Shown: positions 45,896 to 56,705 of the stretch, piece by piece
How the letters are laid out: each line of letters starts with the position of its first letter
Position numbering within the stretch: the stretch's first letter is position 1
From: Siphonodentalium dalli
Lineage: Eukaryota; Mollusca; Scaphopoda; Gadilida; Siphonodentaliidae
NCBI GenBank assembly: GCA_032622095.1
Contig: CP136061.1
Span: forward strand, 9,935,287-9,999,286
DNA: 64,000 bases
Direction: 5' to 3'
Position numbers and translations under genes: made by a program
The notes under the pieces: model-generated
The model's database searches: none
What the model saw: the letters and a program-made list of their open reading frames with translations, nothing else
What the model was told of the DNA's origin: nothing

Positions 45896-46217
45896 TACTA
45901 CTTATTTATGTGGGCAGTAGCCTCTATACGGGCGCCTGTGGCGCATAAGATACTATGGGTGGCGGGATGGGGGGGGGGGGGTGGGTGGGCTCACATCATA
46001 CTACTTATTTATGTGGGCAGTAGCCTCTATACGGGCGCCTGTGGCGCATAAGATACTATGGGTGGCGGGATAGGGGGGTGGGTGGGCTCACATCATACTA
46101 CTTATTTATGTGGGCAGTAGCCTCTATACGGGCGCCTGTTGCGCATAAGATACTATGGGTGGCGGGATGGGGGGGGGGGGGTGGGCTCACATCATACTAC
46201 TTATTTATGTGGGCAGT
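45896..46217. repeat. Tandem repeat of about 100 bp with poly-G runs, 3.3 copies
   Basis: Units start ctacttatttatgtgggcag and include cgggcgcctgt(g/t)gcgcat and a variable poly-G run (6 to 14). Periods are about 103, 97 and 99 bp; most length variation is in the G run. Confidence 0.93.
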
Positions 46218-46423
46218 ATATTGGAATGGTTTACCCTACATATCAATGGTTAAAAGTAACCAAACTGTTTAATATATGTCTTCTATATATCGGTTAATAC
46301 ATATGCATAAGGATTTGGCTGAATAGCTGTGTATTCATTATCAATGCCAAAGAATAGTCCATACCCCTAACTTTTATGTGAACCGACTCCCACATCGGAC
46401 TCAGATAGTGTCACTTGGGCATG

Positions 46424-46555
46424 TTTAACCCTTTCATAACGGGAACTGCGCTGGTGCAGCATTAAATACCATGTGTCAGTGTACTCTCGTATGAATGTAT
46501 ATATGCGAGTCTCCCATATGGAGCCTCGCATATATAAGAGAATGCTTACACGGTA
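46424..46555. mobile_element. Diverged hairpin-MITE relative
   Basis: Starts ttaaccctttcataacggga; contains one palindrome tatatgcgagtctcccatat ggagcctcgcatatataaga. Its centre sequence differs from the main family but is still self-complementary. Right end missing. Confidence 0.65.
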
Positions 46556-46669
46556 AAGGTAACTAGTATTAGGCCAGTAGCAACAAAGAGCATGTATTAT
46601 CAACGTCATGCAATAGGTGCTGTTTACCCGATATGACTAATGGTAGTTTTAAATGACTTGAAGAGCCAC

Positions 46670-47060
46670 TAATAATTTGTACAGCTGGGTCACCTGACCA
46701 GGGGAGTATCATATGATAGGCGCCTTTGACATCCTGTTACTTAAAGGGGGGTAATAAATTGTATGACCAATAAGGGCGATTATTTTCAGTTCATATCAGA
46801 AGCTATGTGGGAATGACGCGGTGAATGTCACGGGATAGGTGCTGTTAACCTCAACATTATTTAAATGGCACTAATAGTTAGAATATTGAGAGTGTTTAGT
46901 ATCAACCGAACAGTTAGATGTAACTGTATCCGGAGAGTGTTGCAATAGGTGCTGTTTACCCCAGATACCTACCATATTTGTTTTAAATGACTTGAAGGGC
47001 ATTAATAAATTACGCATTCTTCATCCGAGCAACGCCGGGTACCCCAGCTAGTAGTTGATA
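46670..47060. repeat. Degenerate repeat related to 39695-40996
   Basis: Three diverged units with gataggcgcctttgac / gataggtgctgttaac and ggcactaatag, in reverse orientation to the units inside 39695-40996; ends gagcaacgccgggtacccca gctag. Confidence 0.6.
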
Positions 47061-47327
47061 ATTCTTCCAGCTGCGATCACACGTTGTAAATCTTGTTGGA
47101 TTTGGCCCAAATGGCAATGTTTTTTAAATTATATTTAGGATCAAAATTTAACTTTGGGATTATTGAGAATGTGCACTCATTTATGCTATTGTTGTATGTG
47201 TTTTCAGATATGCCATATATTATGGTTAACGTCATCTGTTTAATTACAAGACATTTTGTATCAGAAAGTTTATTCATCAAGCAGTAATTGCTGTGTACAC
47301 ATTGACTTAATGATATATGTTATCTCA

Positions 47328-47397
47328 TAGTTAATAACTCATAGTTAATAACTCATAGTTAATCACTCATAGTTAATCACTCATAGCGTGTCACTCT
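47328..47397. repeat. 13-bp tandem repeat
   Basis: About five copies of ctcatagttaata with drift to ctcatagttaatc. Confidence 0.9.
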
Positions 47398-48797
47398 TTC
47401 ACTCACCCCACTGTTGGCCAAAATAATAGAAATAGTTGGAAATGTTATTCGGACTTATTCTTGCACGACATACGATTTGGATTCGTCTTAAATTTCAAAC
47501 CAAAAATAAGAGTCGAAAAATATATGTAGGCCGCTCCACAAATAGACCTCTAGCCACAACCCTGCTTTGTTTGATTGGTAGTTTATCGTCGCTTCCGTCT
47601 CTATGACATATCACGATGTTCTCAGGTTTAATGGTTGGGGTAGATATAACAGAGGGTTAATTTCAAAGGGAAATAATCCAACTGCACATTGAAAACACCG
47701 GCTCTCGAAAGTAACTGCCGAATTTTCCATTATTAACAAATCGGGTGATTTTCCTTTCGCCATTGACCACTGTTGTGGACGGCTTTATATGCCTTTTCCG
47801 ATTTGACAACATGCATAAAACCAGCATCCGTACGCTGTATGTACCAAAATAAATTAATTGGACCCGTAGCCCATTAATGGGAATTATAGGATGCCAGATA
47901 ACAGCTTTATATAGAGGGGGTTATAACATGTTTTCAATGCTTGTTAGCCTATATATAGCAAATGATCGCCTCGTATAAAGAGCGTCCATGATTCTGTCAC
48001 CAAAATGCGATAGATAATAAATAGCATTCTCGTGTATGAGCTTTTATGGTTCAATTTCTTTAGTCTGGTAAGCGGAACATTGCCTCGGGAGATTATTCTT
48101 TATTTGGCGCCAAGTTAGGGTTCGAGCTTTCATATGTCAAATTGGCTAATGGCCATTTAGTTTTTCGATGATGGAAAAAACTATATTCTTTTACCTAAAA
48201 ATCGCAAATCTAATTCAAACACCCAAATTGATTTTGTAACGGGGGTGACATGAGAATCAAATTTATAGTATGATCATCATTGGCCGTGCTTTATCAGCAA
48301 TGGGTCACCAAATGCAATAAAACAGTAAATATGATTAACACCAATGAATCATGGGTCTGTCACAAGGCTGATGATAGATGGTGGGCAGTGGTATATTGTC
48401 AAGTAACAATGTTGAAATTAAAGAAGCTTATAGCAATGGTGTTTGAAGGTATGGAAATGGTTATATAGAATGTTAGAGGTTAAATAAAACAAAGATATTC
48501 ATCAATTGTAAGACCATAAAATGAGGATTTAATTTGGCCAAAGTGTTTTTAATTTGGCAAAAAAAAAATCAGAATTGGCAAAACAAAATAGCCAAAATAT
48601 TGTTCTGCTCAGCGTGAACACTGAACCGTCAACCAGACAGTGGATCTATAATACTCATGTATGGTTATCTAATGTGTCATGCGCGCGGCGATGAGCCCCA
48701 CAAACAGAGTCACCGGTGCTCCCTCGTGTCCTTTCCTCACTGATGTAAGTCAAACTGGTCATATGTCGAAACATTGGTGTGATGATTGGTAACGAAC
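47398..48797. other. Intron, nothing recognised
   Basis: AT-rich intron inside the CUB coding region; the plus ORF 48280-48468 has no domain. Confidence 0.45.
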
Positions 48798-48919
48798 CTC
48801 TGCCCTCCTTGTCCTATGTAACTATCTCTAACTTCTACTGTGTCATAGCATCCTCCTGATGGGGCGGTCTCGATATCAAAATCTTGGAACACCAGTTTGA
48901 TTTTCGAGCCAGTTGGAAC
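48798..48919 (-). CDS. Exon 8 of mosaic gene: middle part of CUB domain
   Basis: Acceptor ttcacatttgcag (phase 0) precedes 48919; donor GTTCGT (phase 2) follows 48798. The product begins VPTGSKIKLVFQDFDIE, a textbook CUB strand (PxGxxIxLxFxDFDIE), followed by GGCYDTVEVRDSY with the third cysteine and the D-x-V-E-V-R-D signature. Acidic residues at these positions often form a calcium site in CUB domains; whether that applies here is not established. The donor GTTCGT is unusual, as in the kringle exon. Confidence 0.86.
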
Positions 48920-49576
48920 CTGCAAATGTGAAGCGTGAAGGCTGAAAGTTTGTACACTGTCAATTCTGATCGAGAAATCTAAACGGGAACTAATAATACA
49001 TTGCCTGAAGTTAAAGTGACGTGAAACACTCCGCTGATGTATTCCGAACGCAATAAGACATAGTCATGTCCAGAATAAGTTATTTTCACATACCTAGTAT
49101 TCAAAATTGCCAGAAAACAAGGAATTATACGCAGTGACTATTATAGGCGCAGTCATTGCTGTAATGTTTCTACCGAATATAGCGTCCCGAATAAAGTAGT
49201 AAATATATACATTTGTGCGCAGTTCAACGCGTTGTGATCTCTGAAATGTTATAGTCGATGCGATTGGAACTCTCGACAATATTAGTTCATTGCTGTATTC
49301 TTCAAATTGGGATAGCGTTTGGATACTACTGATTGGTTTTATTCAATGATACAGGTACATAATATGTCATTAGTGAATGCTGACTTTGTGTGGTTCGCTG
49401 GGAAAGCCTTTAATTGATATTACAGCAAAGGTTTGATCGCGTCTGCTGTGTGAACTGGTCACCGGCGAATGGGCCCATGTATTCGCACTAGTAATGCAGA
49501 TGGACAAAGGTTGCTCTGTTGTATGTCTATAATGAATTATGAACTAGTTGTTTCATACGGACAGGTGTACGTTTAC
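48920..49576. other. Intron within the CUB domain
   Basis: Contains a minus-strand open frame (49279-49094) with acceptor-like and donor-like signals but an in-frame stop at its end; not adopted as an exon. Confidence 0.5.
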
Positions 49577-49677
49577 CTTTACAAACCAGTGACATGTCTG
49601 AAAGTTAGAAGGGTTGTTCGGAGACTGCAAAGTAACAATTCTTTTTGTCTTGCTGAGCTCGAATCTGCCACCACAAC
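49577..49677 (-). CDS. Exon 7 of mosaic gene: N-terminal part of CUB domain
   Basis: Found by phase logic: the gene needed a phase 1-to-0 exon before 48919. Acceptor cttcattttgttcaag precedes 49677 and donor GTAAACG follows 49577; length 101 fits exactly. The product reads CGGRFELSKTKRIVTLQS then PNNPSNFQTCHWFVK, i.e. the CUB opening CGG, the SPNxPxNY-like turn and the C-x-W step, running straight into VPTGSKI of the next exon. It supplies cysteines 1 and 2, so the CUB has the full set of four. Too short to show as an ORF. Confidence 0.85.
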
Positions 49678-50045
49678 CTTGAACAAAATGAAGACAACCG
49701 GGTTACTATGATTGGGCAGCTGGTTTAAAATCTGGGAACTTCAAAATTAAGTTCCCTGTGTCGCTCGCCCAACAGTATTTTATACAATAAATTGCCGTCA
49801 CAAAGTACACTCAAACTTGTTGCCCATTGACAGAAAGCACCAGCACATTTGTTTTGCATATTTATCACATAATTTGCCCATAAAAGCAGTTTCATAATTA
49901 TCGACAAGAGACACGTTTAATATCAGCGCGTGCGATGACGTCACATCGTTCTTCAAATGACTTGCGATCGCTGCGGTTTTTATCGTTGTTTTCGATGGAT
50001 ATTTCGAATTGCTTCGCGTTTATTTGATCACGCGTGATAAAAAGT

Positions 50046-50186
50046 ATCTCACACTCGTCCTATTTTATACGTAATTTATCAACCTCGTCCACTAAATTCT
50101 ATTTGAGCCTCGGTAAACCTCGGCTCAAATCGAATTTAGTGAACTCGGTTGATAAATTCCGTATAAAATAGAAACTCATGTGAGAT
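50046..50186. mobile_element. Foldback element
   Basis: Left arm atctcacactcgtcctatttt, right arm aaaatagaaactcatgtgagat, with the centre tgagcctcggtaaacctcggctca palindromic as well. Arms are about 65 bases and imperfect. Confidence 0.85.
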
Positions 50187-50429
50187 CCTCTATAAATTGT
50201 ACACGTCTACAGTCGATTATCATCACAATACATACAAATGCTGAGTGAACGAATACTGCCTTCACTATTATATAAATGTTTATTTCAGATAAAGTCCATA
50301 TAATTATGAATATATAAGTTCTCCAACGAGTTACGTTGCGAGTTGGTCGAGATTTCTTGGCCAAATAGGAAAATTAAACTTGACTAATGATTTAATTTTC
50401 ACCATATTCGACCAAACGATTGAACCGAT

Positions 50430-51078
50430 CGATGTATTGTAGTGAAATCTGGTCTATGGAAATGGTGCATGGTTTATGGTGAAATTGGAAGATATCCACT
50501 GAGCATTAAATGCAAGTTACGCATGTTGACCTACTGGAAGCGGATTCTAGATGGTAAATGCTCTAAAGTCGTTCAAAGATTCTATACGTTTTCGCTACAA
50601 ATGGCTAATTCTGGTAACACAAACAAATGCACACTTGGCTATCCTGCACAAGGGACTAATAGATTCTTCCGGGCATAATCACATTTGGAATGAGCAGAAC
50701 ATTTCTAGTCATGACATTACGAATATTGAGAATACTTTCAGAGACCAATTTATCCAGAAATTTTGGTACGACTTAGATAACTCATCACGTGGTCATTTTT
50801 ATCTGATCTTTAAAATAAAGTTATGCCATGAGACTTACTTTTTTAATTTACATCGTGATCTATCTCATAATATTATGCGATTGAGAACTGCCAATCATAG
50901 ACTAGGTGTTGACACTAGTAGATGGGGCAATTCAGGCAAACGTAGCAATGAATGCACTATATGTAGACAGGTCGATGCGAGTGATAAATATCACCTTGTA
51001 TCCATTAGTAAATCATTGGAGGGGCGATGCACAATAAATGTGTCATTTGCTGAAATGTTACAATATTGTATAGGATGA
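50430..51078 (+). pseudogene. LINE 3' fragment with zinc-knuckle-like end
   Basis: The 175-codon plus frame (50551-51078) shows FKIKLCHETYFFNLHRDL, then RLRTANHRLGVDTSRW and the start of a zinc-knuckle-like motif (ECTICRQVDASDKYH). This matches the tails of invertebrate LINE RT proteins; an upstream frame at 50442-50678 overlaps. The normal last Cys of the CCHC motif is not in place, so it is decayed. It lies antisense to the mosaic gene and ends just before ApeC exon 6. Confidence 0.7.
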
Positions 51079-51151
51079 TAGTGACGCACTCTGACTGTGG
51101 ACTCTGATATTTCTGAAGTTGGTGTTATATCCGTCGGTGCTACGTACTTAC

Positions 51152-51289
51152 CATAAGTGATAGGGTGATAGTAACACGTGCTGAGGGTGACTGTGGAACC
51201 GCCTATCCACATCGGGGCTATGCCCGTCGAAACAATAGTTGATGGATCAGAGTTCACGAATCGAAAATACTGATTCTCGAAGAGCATAT
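51152..51289 (-). CDS. Exon 6 of mosaic gene: C-terminal part of ApeC domain
   Basis: Acceptor tttcttctacgcag (phase 1) precedes 51289; donor GTAAGTACG (phase 1) follows 51152. The product reads DMLFENQYFRFVNSD ... GIAPMWIGGS, then TLSTCYYHPIT. This fits the last part of ApeC, where a short strand follows the CQxVxGM motif and a final C-Y-Y closes the domain. The Asp at the start is formed by the split codon G|AT. It supplies the last ApeC cysteine. Next exon in the gene is the CUB opening at 49577-49677. Confidence 0.82.
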
Positions 51290-52216
51290 CTGCGTAGAAG
51301 AAATTACACTTTAACAGAAATAGCAGGTTCTGATGGCTTATCTAGATAAAATGTATAGTATCACCGATTTGGTTGTTTATTGTTATTTTAGTGGTTAAGC
51401 AAATTCACGATGTTGTTATTACTATTGCAGTGGAAGTTCGCTCAAATGGTTAAGTTGACTATTAGTCTGGTCTAACAATATGTGGAATCCACCGACCCCG
51501 ATTAGCAATAGGCATTTTGTCTAGATAAACTAGGGTGACTCACACATACCGGTGTACCCAACAAAGCGATGTACTTTCTTTAGAAATTGAAACAATACCG
51601 TCATAGCGAGGTACCGCGTTATTTCGTAAAAATATCCAAACTAGGAGGGTACCTTTAACGAAATAACGGCAATTTTTGTAACGCATGCGTAGTATCATTT
51701 CCGCTTAGTGCGGACGAAAAAATTTCAGAAATTTAAAAAAATACAAATTTCCGTCGCCTTAAGAGAAAAAATTGTTAAAATAGTGAGGTACTTTTGGTTA
51801 CTATATAAAGTACCTCGGAATGTAAGGTAAACCAACGCGATAACTACTAGCATTGTTTTTTTTTGTCTGGTGCGGCGTATACATGGGTCTCCACTCTCCG
51901 ACTTACTTTTTCAGTTAGTTCATATAATAGCAGAGTATGTCGGCCGACATTACACCGACATTACACCGACATTACATTAGTTGTACAAATATGTAATATG
52001 TTTGAGAATATAATCAATTCATTCAATCCAAAAGTGTGTTCTAGTGTGAAAACTGAATAATAAATTTTAGGGATTCCGTTAGAGAAACATATATCCACAT
52101 TGATCCAACGGCGAGCACATTGCTATATTGCGGACACGACAAGGTGATCAGGATTTCCGTAAACCCGTGGAAGTTTTCCTTATAGGATCATGCATATACG
52201 ATTATCTGCAACAAAC
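51290..52216. other. Intron within ApeC
   Basis: Contains an imperfect inverted pair (gcgttatttcgt ... acgaaataacgg) at about 51617-51675. No gene was recognised. Confidence 0.5.
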
Positions 52217-52432
52217 CTTTAATCGTTTGACAACCAGGAATTCCGTATATGGGTGCCTTATATAAAATAAATGGCGAAGATGTTGGGAACAATACAGGGT
52301 CCTCGTCGGCGCTGTCTTGACGACAACAATATCTTAACACCGTGGTTGTCGCGGTGATGTCCGCATCCGGTGCCGCGCCACTTGTAACAGCGCCATAATT
52401 GTCCGTGAACTTGATACTGCCATCATCAAAAC
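52217..52432 (-). CDS. Exon 5 of mosaic gene: central part of ApeC domain
   Basis: Acceptor gcttttaccacag (phase 1) precedes 52432; donor GTTTGT (phase 1) follows 52217. The split codon G|GT makes CPEGFDDGSIKFTD across the junction, the ApeC signature CPxGFxxGxIxxxD. Then follow LRYCCRQDSADEDPVLFP, TSSPFILYK and GCQTIK, corresponding to the CCR-DG...PI-LPTxxPFxL...CQxV core. ApeC (apextrin C-terminal) domains occur in invertebrate proteins; some amphioxus members bind bacterial peptidoglycan, which is known for the family and not shown here. Confidence 0.9.
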
Positions 52433-52594
52433 CTGTGGTAAAAGCACCCAAATATAGATGTACATGAATTCGAATCCGTGTTCTTAGCTGTTTGCGAATG
52501 GCGGATTACCAAGACTAACAACAGGACTAACAACAGGACTAACAACAGGACTGTTTTGCAAATTGTGAGGTCATTGCTGTGTTAGTTCTGACAA

Positions 52595-53083
52595 TTAAAG
52601 GTACTCAACCCGTAAAGAGGGTCCCCATCTCAACAGATTCCAACAACAACAATCCGATCAGAGGGTCCTATATTACTATTTCTTTGGCTTTGGGGGTAAA
52701 CAATATTTGATTCGAGTCGAGGAACCCATCAAACAAAGCTCAGAGTTATTAGATATTGATTTTTGAAAATTCTTATGTTCTCGAGATGAGTACTTATAAC
52801 TGCCGTCAATTTGGTAACCTGCTCGAGATATTACGCCAAAATTCTATTCAAACAGACAAGGATGGATAACTCTATAATCAAGTGGGTAATAATAACGAAT
52901 TTTTGACTATCTTCTGGGCCAGAAAGAATTCCCGATAATGAAAAATAATAGATTTCTAAAATCGATATCTAACAAATCTGAGCTTTGATGGGTGACTTCC
53001 TCGACTCGAATCAAATATTTTTGACCCCCGAAGCCATTGAAATAGTAATTGAGAGGAGTTTTATCGGGTTGAGTACCTTTAAC
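52595..53083. mobile_element. 489-bp TIR element with TTAA ends
   Basis: Left ttaaaggtactcaacccg, right cgggttgagtacctttaa. The arms extend imperfectly inward (tttctttggctttgggggta / gacccccgaagccattgaaa; gattcgagtcgaggaaccca and its partner), so most of it can fold back. TTAA at both ends suggests the same target preference as 42573-43172. A partial relative lies at 38800-39005. Confidence 0.8.
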
Positions 53084-54221
53084 TACATTGTTGGTTGCGT
53101 ACGGCGATGCAGTTACGAAAAAGTAACGCTATTGATATCACATTATATTCGCCGTCCGGTCATTGGTAAATCCGCACGATTCGTGTGGAGGTAACCAGCA
53201 GTTAACATACAAGAACACCATAGTCAGAAATGGTAACGCGCTCAAGATCATATATTATATACCCATGAGTGTAATTATAGAATATAAAATATATTGTTTC
53301 ACGAATGACCAACTCATGGAATTAATCGCCTTGCACTTCTTGACATCCGAATAACAATTGAAATTGAAATTCCCAACTACACCTTTTACCGGACTCGGCA
53401 CCCGGGTCGCAGTTTGACTTTTAATCCGTCCAAACATTCCCATTCTACAAACAAAACGCCCATGCACCCACTGTAATTAAGAAACAGCGAAACATTATAC
53501 ACGCGGAGCGCGGAATAAATACAGATATATGTCTGAAAATGGTTTAACTATATCCAACAGATATTTCTAATTCAATTCTAGATATTGTATTTCGAAATAT
53601 AAGAACGGGTTGAAAGACCTGCTGCACTCATCAGGGTAAAATCACAAGTACGTACACCGTACATTGAATTTGTTTTGGGCGAAAGCGATAAAGAAACTAT
53701 TATCAGGGCAAACCGCGTTGTATCAAAAGATCACTCGGTTATATAGAGAATGATGGTTTTGTGCCACTAAGAAAATCACTGGTCAGTCCAGTCTTGGACT
53801 GTCTTGGAATTAACGGCTGACCAAACATGTCAGAGTATTGGGAATCCAATGGAGAGCCACATAACTTATTCCGAAAATATGACAGTTATCATACAAGGCA
53901 AGGCTTCTAACTGATACTGTTATCATACAAGGCTTCTAACTGATACACTGTTATCCATAGTTTACCATAGACAGCTGGTATGAAACTTAATAGAAACTTA
54001 CAGAAGCATTCGGGAATATTCAACATCGATGTTAGTGCATGAGTTTTTTAAAGAAAGAACAAAACAGACTACGAGAGGGCATCAGTATAAAATTCAAACA
54101 AATCGATGAAACGTGTTCCTAACATGTGCTGTTGTATGACTTGATCGAGTTTGCAGTTGAAGCTGATGACATCAGAATTTTCAAAGAGCAATTAGACGCA
54201 TAACTTTGTGATATCATATAT
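53084..54221. other. Intron, nothing recognised
   Basis: A short direct duplication (ctgatactgttatcatacaaggc) occurs at about 53885-53945; no ORF with a domain. Confidence 0.5.
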
Positions 54222-54336
54222 ACACAGAACGACACGATGTGTAAATGGGTTTGTCGATGCGCCTAGAGTTCTATCCTTCCGCGACAGCACGAGTGCCGTA
54301 TCGACAAACCCATTTACACATCGTGTCGTTCTGTGT
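54222..54336. mobile_element. Perfect-arm foldback element
   Basis: Arms of about 38 bases are exact inverted copies: acacagaacgacacgatgtg ... gggtttgtcgat on the left and its reverse complement at 54299-54336. Loop of about 40 bases. Confidence 0.92.
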
Positions 54337-54735
54337 TCATTACACGCTTCGCGTCCTAGAATCCGTGCATTAAAAATACAGGCTTAGAAGGTTTATTTAG
54401 GCACATAGCGGGCGCGTTTTGTCATGTGCGATGACGGCTTTTATTTTATAGTTCCTGTTTCATGGTTGAGGCGAACGTCATGTACGTCATTTTACGTCAA
54501 CGAGATGCGTATGGAACGTACGTTCCATACGTATTTGTAAGTATGGAAACAAGCGTGTAATAAACCAAGTTGATGAGCGAGTCCAACACAGACGCACAGT
54601 CCAGCACAAAATAACTGTTAACGCATGCACTTATAACTCTATATAGCCAGCCAAACGTCATGGTGACTACAGGCCAGGAGAAGTTTAGTTATGGTATGTT
54701 ATGAAAGCCTCTTGAATCTCAACTAGTGATATTAC
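54337..54735. other. Intron, short palindrome
   Basis: A palindrome atacgtatggaacgtacgtt ccatacgtat lies at about 54508-54536. Nothing coding was recognised. Confidence 0.5.
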
Positions 54736-55005
54736 CTTCGGGACAATCTCCTCCCATTCGCTGTATGCAATACGCCCCGCGTGGCCACGTGACCCCTGTA
54801 TCTGCACCATTGGTTTGTGTGCAGTACTCCATCGTTATATTGCCATCCATACTGGTAACCGCCACATTGAAATGACCACTCGTTATTAGGTCAGCGTCTG
54901 CCCCTTGTTTGATTGACCCGGTTTGCATCCCAGGTGGACACGTCGGTCCGGTTTTAGGAAACGCGAAACTACCACCGGGCCAGGCTCGCTGTTTAAGACT
55001 GTCAT
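54736..55005 (-). CDS. Exon 4 of mosaic gene: N-terminal part of ApeC domain
   Basis: Acceptor gttcccgttgcag (phase 1) precedes 55005; donor GTAATATC (phase 1) follows 54736; 90 codons. The product reads RAWPGGSFAFPKTGPTCP, MQTGSIKQGADADL, then MEYCTQTNG and WPRGAYCIQRMGGDCPEG, i.e. the ApeC opening WPxGxYxxPxxxxGCPxxxxxGxxxQDxED and the WPxGxYCIxxxxxCPxG step. Cysteines 1-4 of the domain are here. Together with 52217-52432 and 51152-51289 this gives a complete ApeC of about 208 residues with eight cysteines. The minus ORF continues upstream to 55129 only as intron. Confidence 0.9.
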
Positions 55006-56705
55006 CTGCAACGGGAACAAAACTCAACATGCATTGTCTGGTGCTTTTGTTGGATAGCCACGATAAAACATGTCGTTTGCGCAATTTAAGGGCAGACCCA
55101 CGTTTTGCCAAAATGGAATGGTGTTTCAAAATAGGATTTCCTCAAAATATGTCAGGAATTTCTTTTTGAAATATGGTACAAGCGATTATTTGTAACACAA
55201 TACTAAAAAACCGCCAACACGTTAGAAATTATAGTACCATACCCCCATTTGCTATACTTTTATACATATATTAAGAACTTCTGCAATATAGATTTTCTCA
55301 AAAGTGTACTTCATATAATTATCAATGATATCTTATCTGAAGATCACTGAGAGACAACTACTTTTTCCTTTAGTATGTCAACTGCCCATCATTAATTTCC
55401 TATTGTAGATAATTTGCACATGAGGCCTGTTTACCAATTGACAATTGGGCTGAGATAAGTTCACGATATATGTCATGGATTATAACCAATTTCAAGCTGA
55501 CAATCTTATCTCTTACCCATGATATATTTCCAGTTGTTGTGTCCTCCTTGAGTGCCATGCTGCCTATGTACACTTGTTACCATTGGGATGGTCTATTTGT
55601 TGCTGTTTATTCTTTAGTGTCATATATTGGGGTATAATGTAATATCATGGCATTGAATATTTAATTGGTCATTACGACACAACTACAGCCCAGTCTCATA
55701 GAGCCAAGATAATAAGTTATTCGGTTATTGTTGTGTTGTATGCAGTTACTAATTGTTCTAGTAGTTTTTGAAATCTAAAAGACCAATAAAGAAAATGTTG
55801 ATTTAAATATCTCAAATGTACTAAACAAATTATTCTAACAGTTCTTGAAATCTAAAAGAACAAAAACAAACTAATTTAAATTTCTCAAATGTATTGAAAC
55901 AATTGCTCAAGTTGTTCTTGGTACCTAAATTTAGAATAAAGACAAATATACTTTCGAAGCCTCAAATGCACAAAAATGCATTGTTTTCGGTCTTCTCTTG
56001 GTACTATGTCAGATTCATAATAAAGATTATATATCTTAAATTCAACATTTTGCGCCGAATATAAACAGATACTATTTGTGTTGAAACTGTCTTGCAAATT
56101 TGCCTAGATTTGTGACGTTGTAGAAAAGCGACATGGCACTCGAAATAAGGAATTTTGAGACAATGTGTTCCAACAATCTAAGGGAATGCCTGGCTATTAC
56201 GTAGTGACATAACGAGAAACAATGACTATGTGCATACTTTCAGAATGGAGCAAACACTGTGACAATCCAATCTAATGACAAGAACGACAATCCACAAAGA
56301 GCCGTTGTTCAGCTATCAGCAAAGTGACCTAACCTACCTGCCAAGATCACCTGATCGTCACACCATGACATACTGCCTTGAGATGGTACATAATTATAAG
56401 CAGCCGACGGCCTGGAGTCAACACCTTTTTAAACTTCCGACTTGCGAAATCAGAACTGTTTTATATGGACCGGACGTCCAGGATCCTCATACATATAGGG
56501 TATTACAATGTGGGATTCCACATGTTAGAAATTTTAGGATGAAATAGTTTGAAAGAAAATGCAGAGTGGTGTATTTCCTTGTTATGTTATAGAGAAGGCC
56601 AGAGTGATGTATGCTATGTTTGCACTATTATTTTCTTAACTAAAATACATTAGTTTAAGTTAATCGTTATTGTGATTGAAGCTGCCCAAACGGATACACA
56701 ACGCG
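55006..56705. other. Intron between EGF and ApeC, no supported gene
   Basis: Around 55740-56050 there are diverged tandem blocks with gttcttgaaatctaaaagaa. A 90-codon plus ORF (56275-56547) has no recognisable domain. Confidence 0.45.

Noticed and set aside
49094-49279. Possible CUB exon (IIVTAYNSLFSGNFEY) with acceptor- and donor-like ends
   Set aside because: The frame ends in a stop directly at the donor and lacks the C-x-W step; the exon 49577-49677 fits phase and motif fully.
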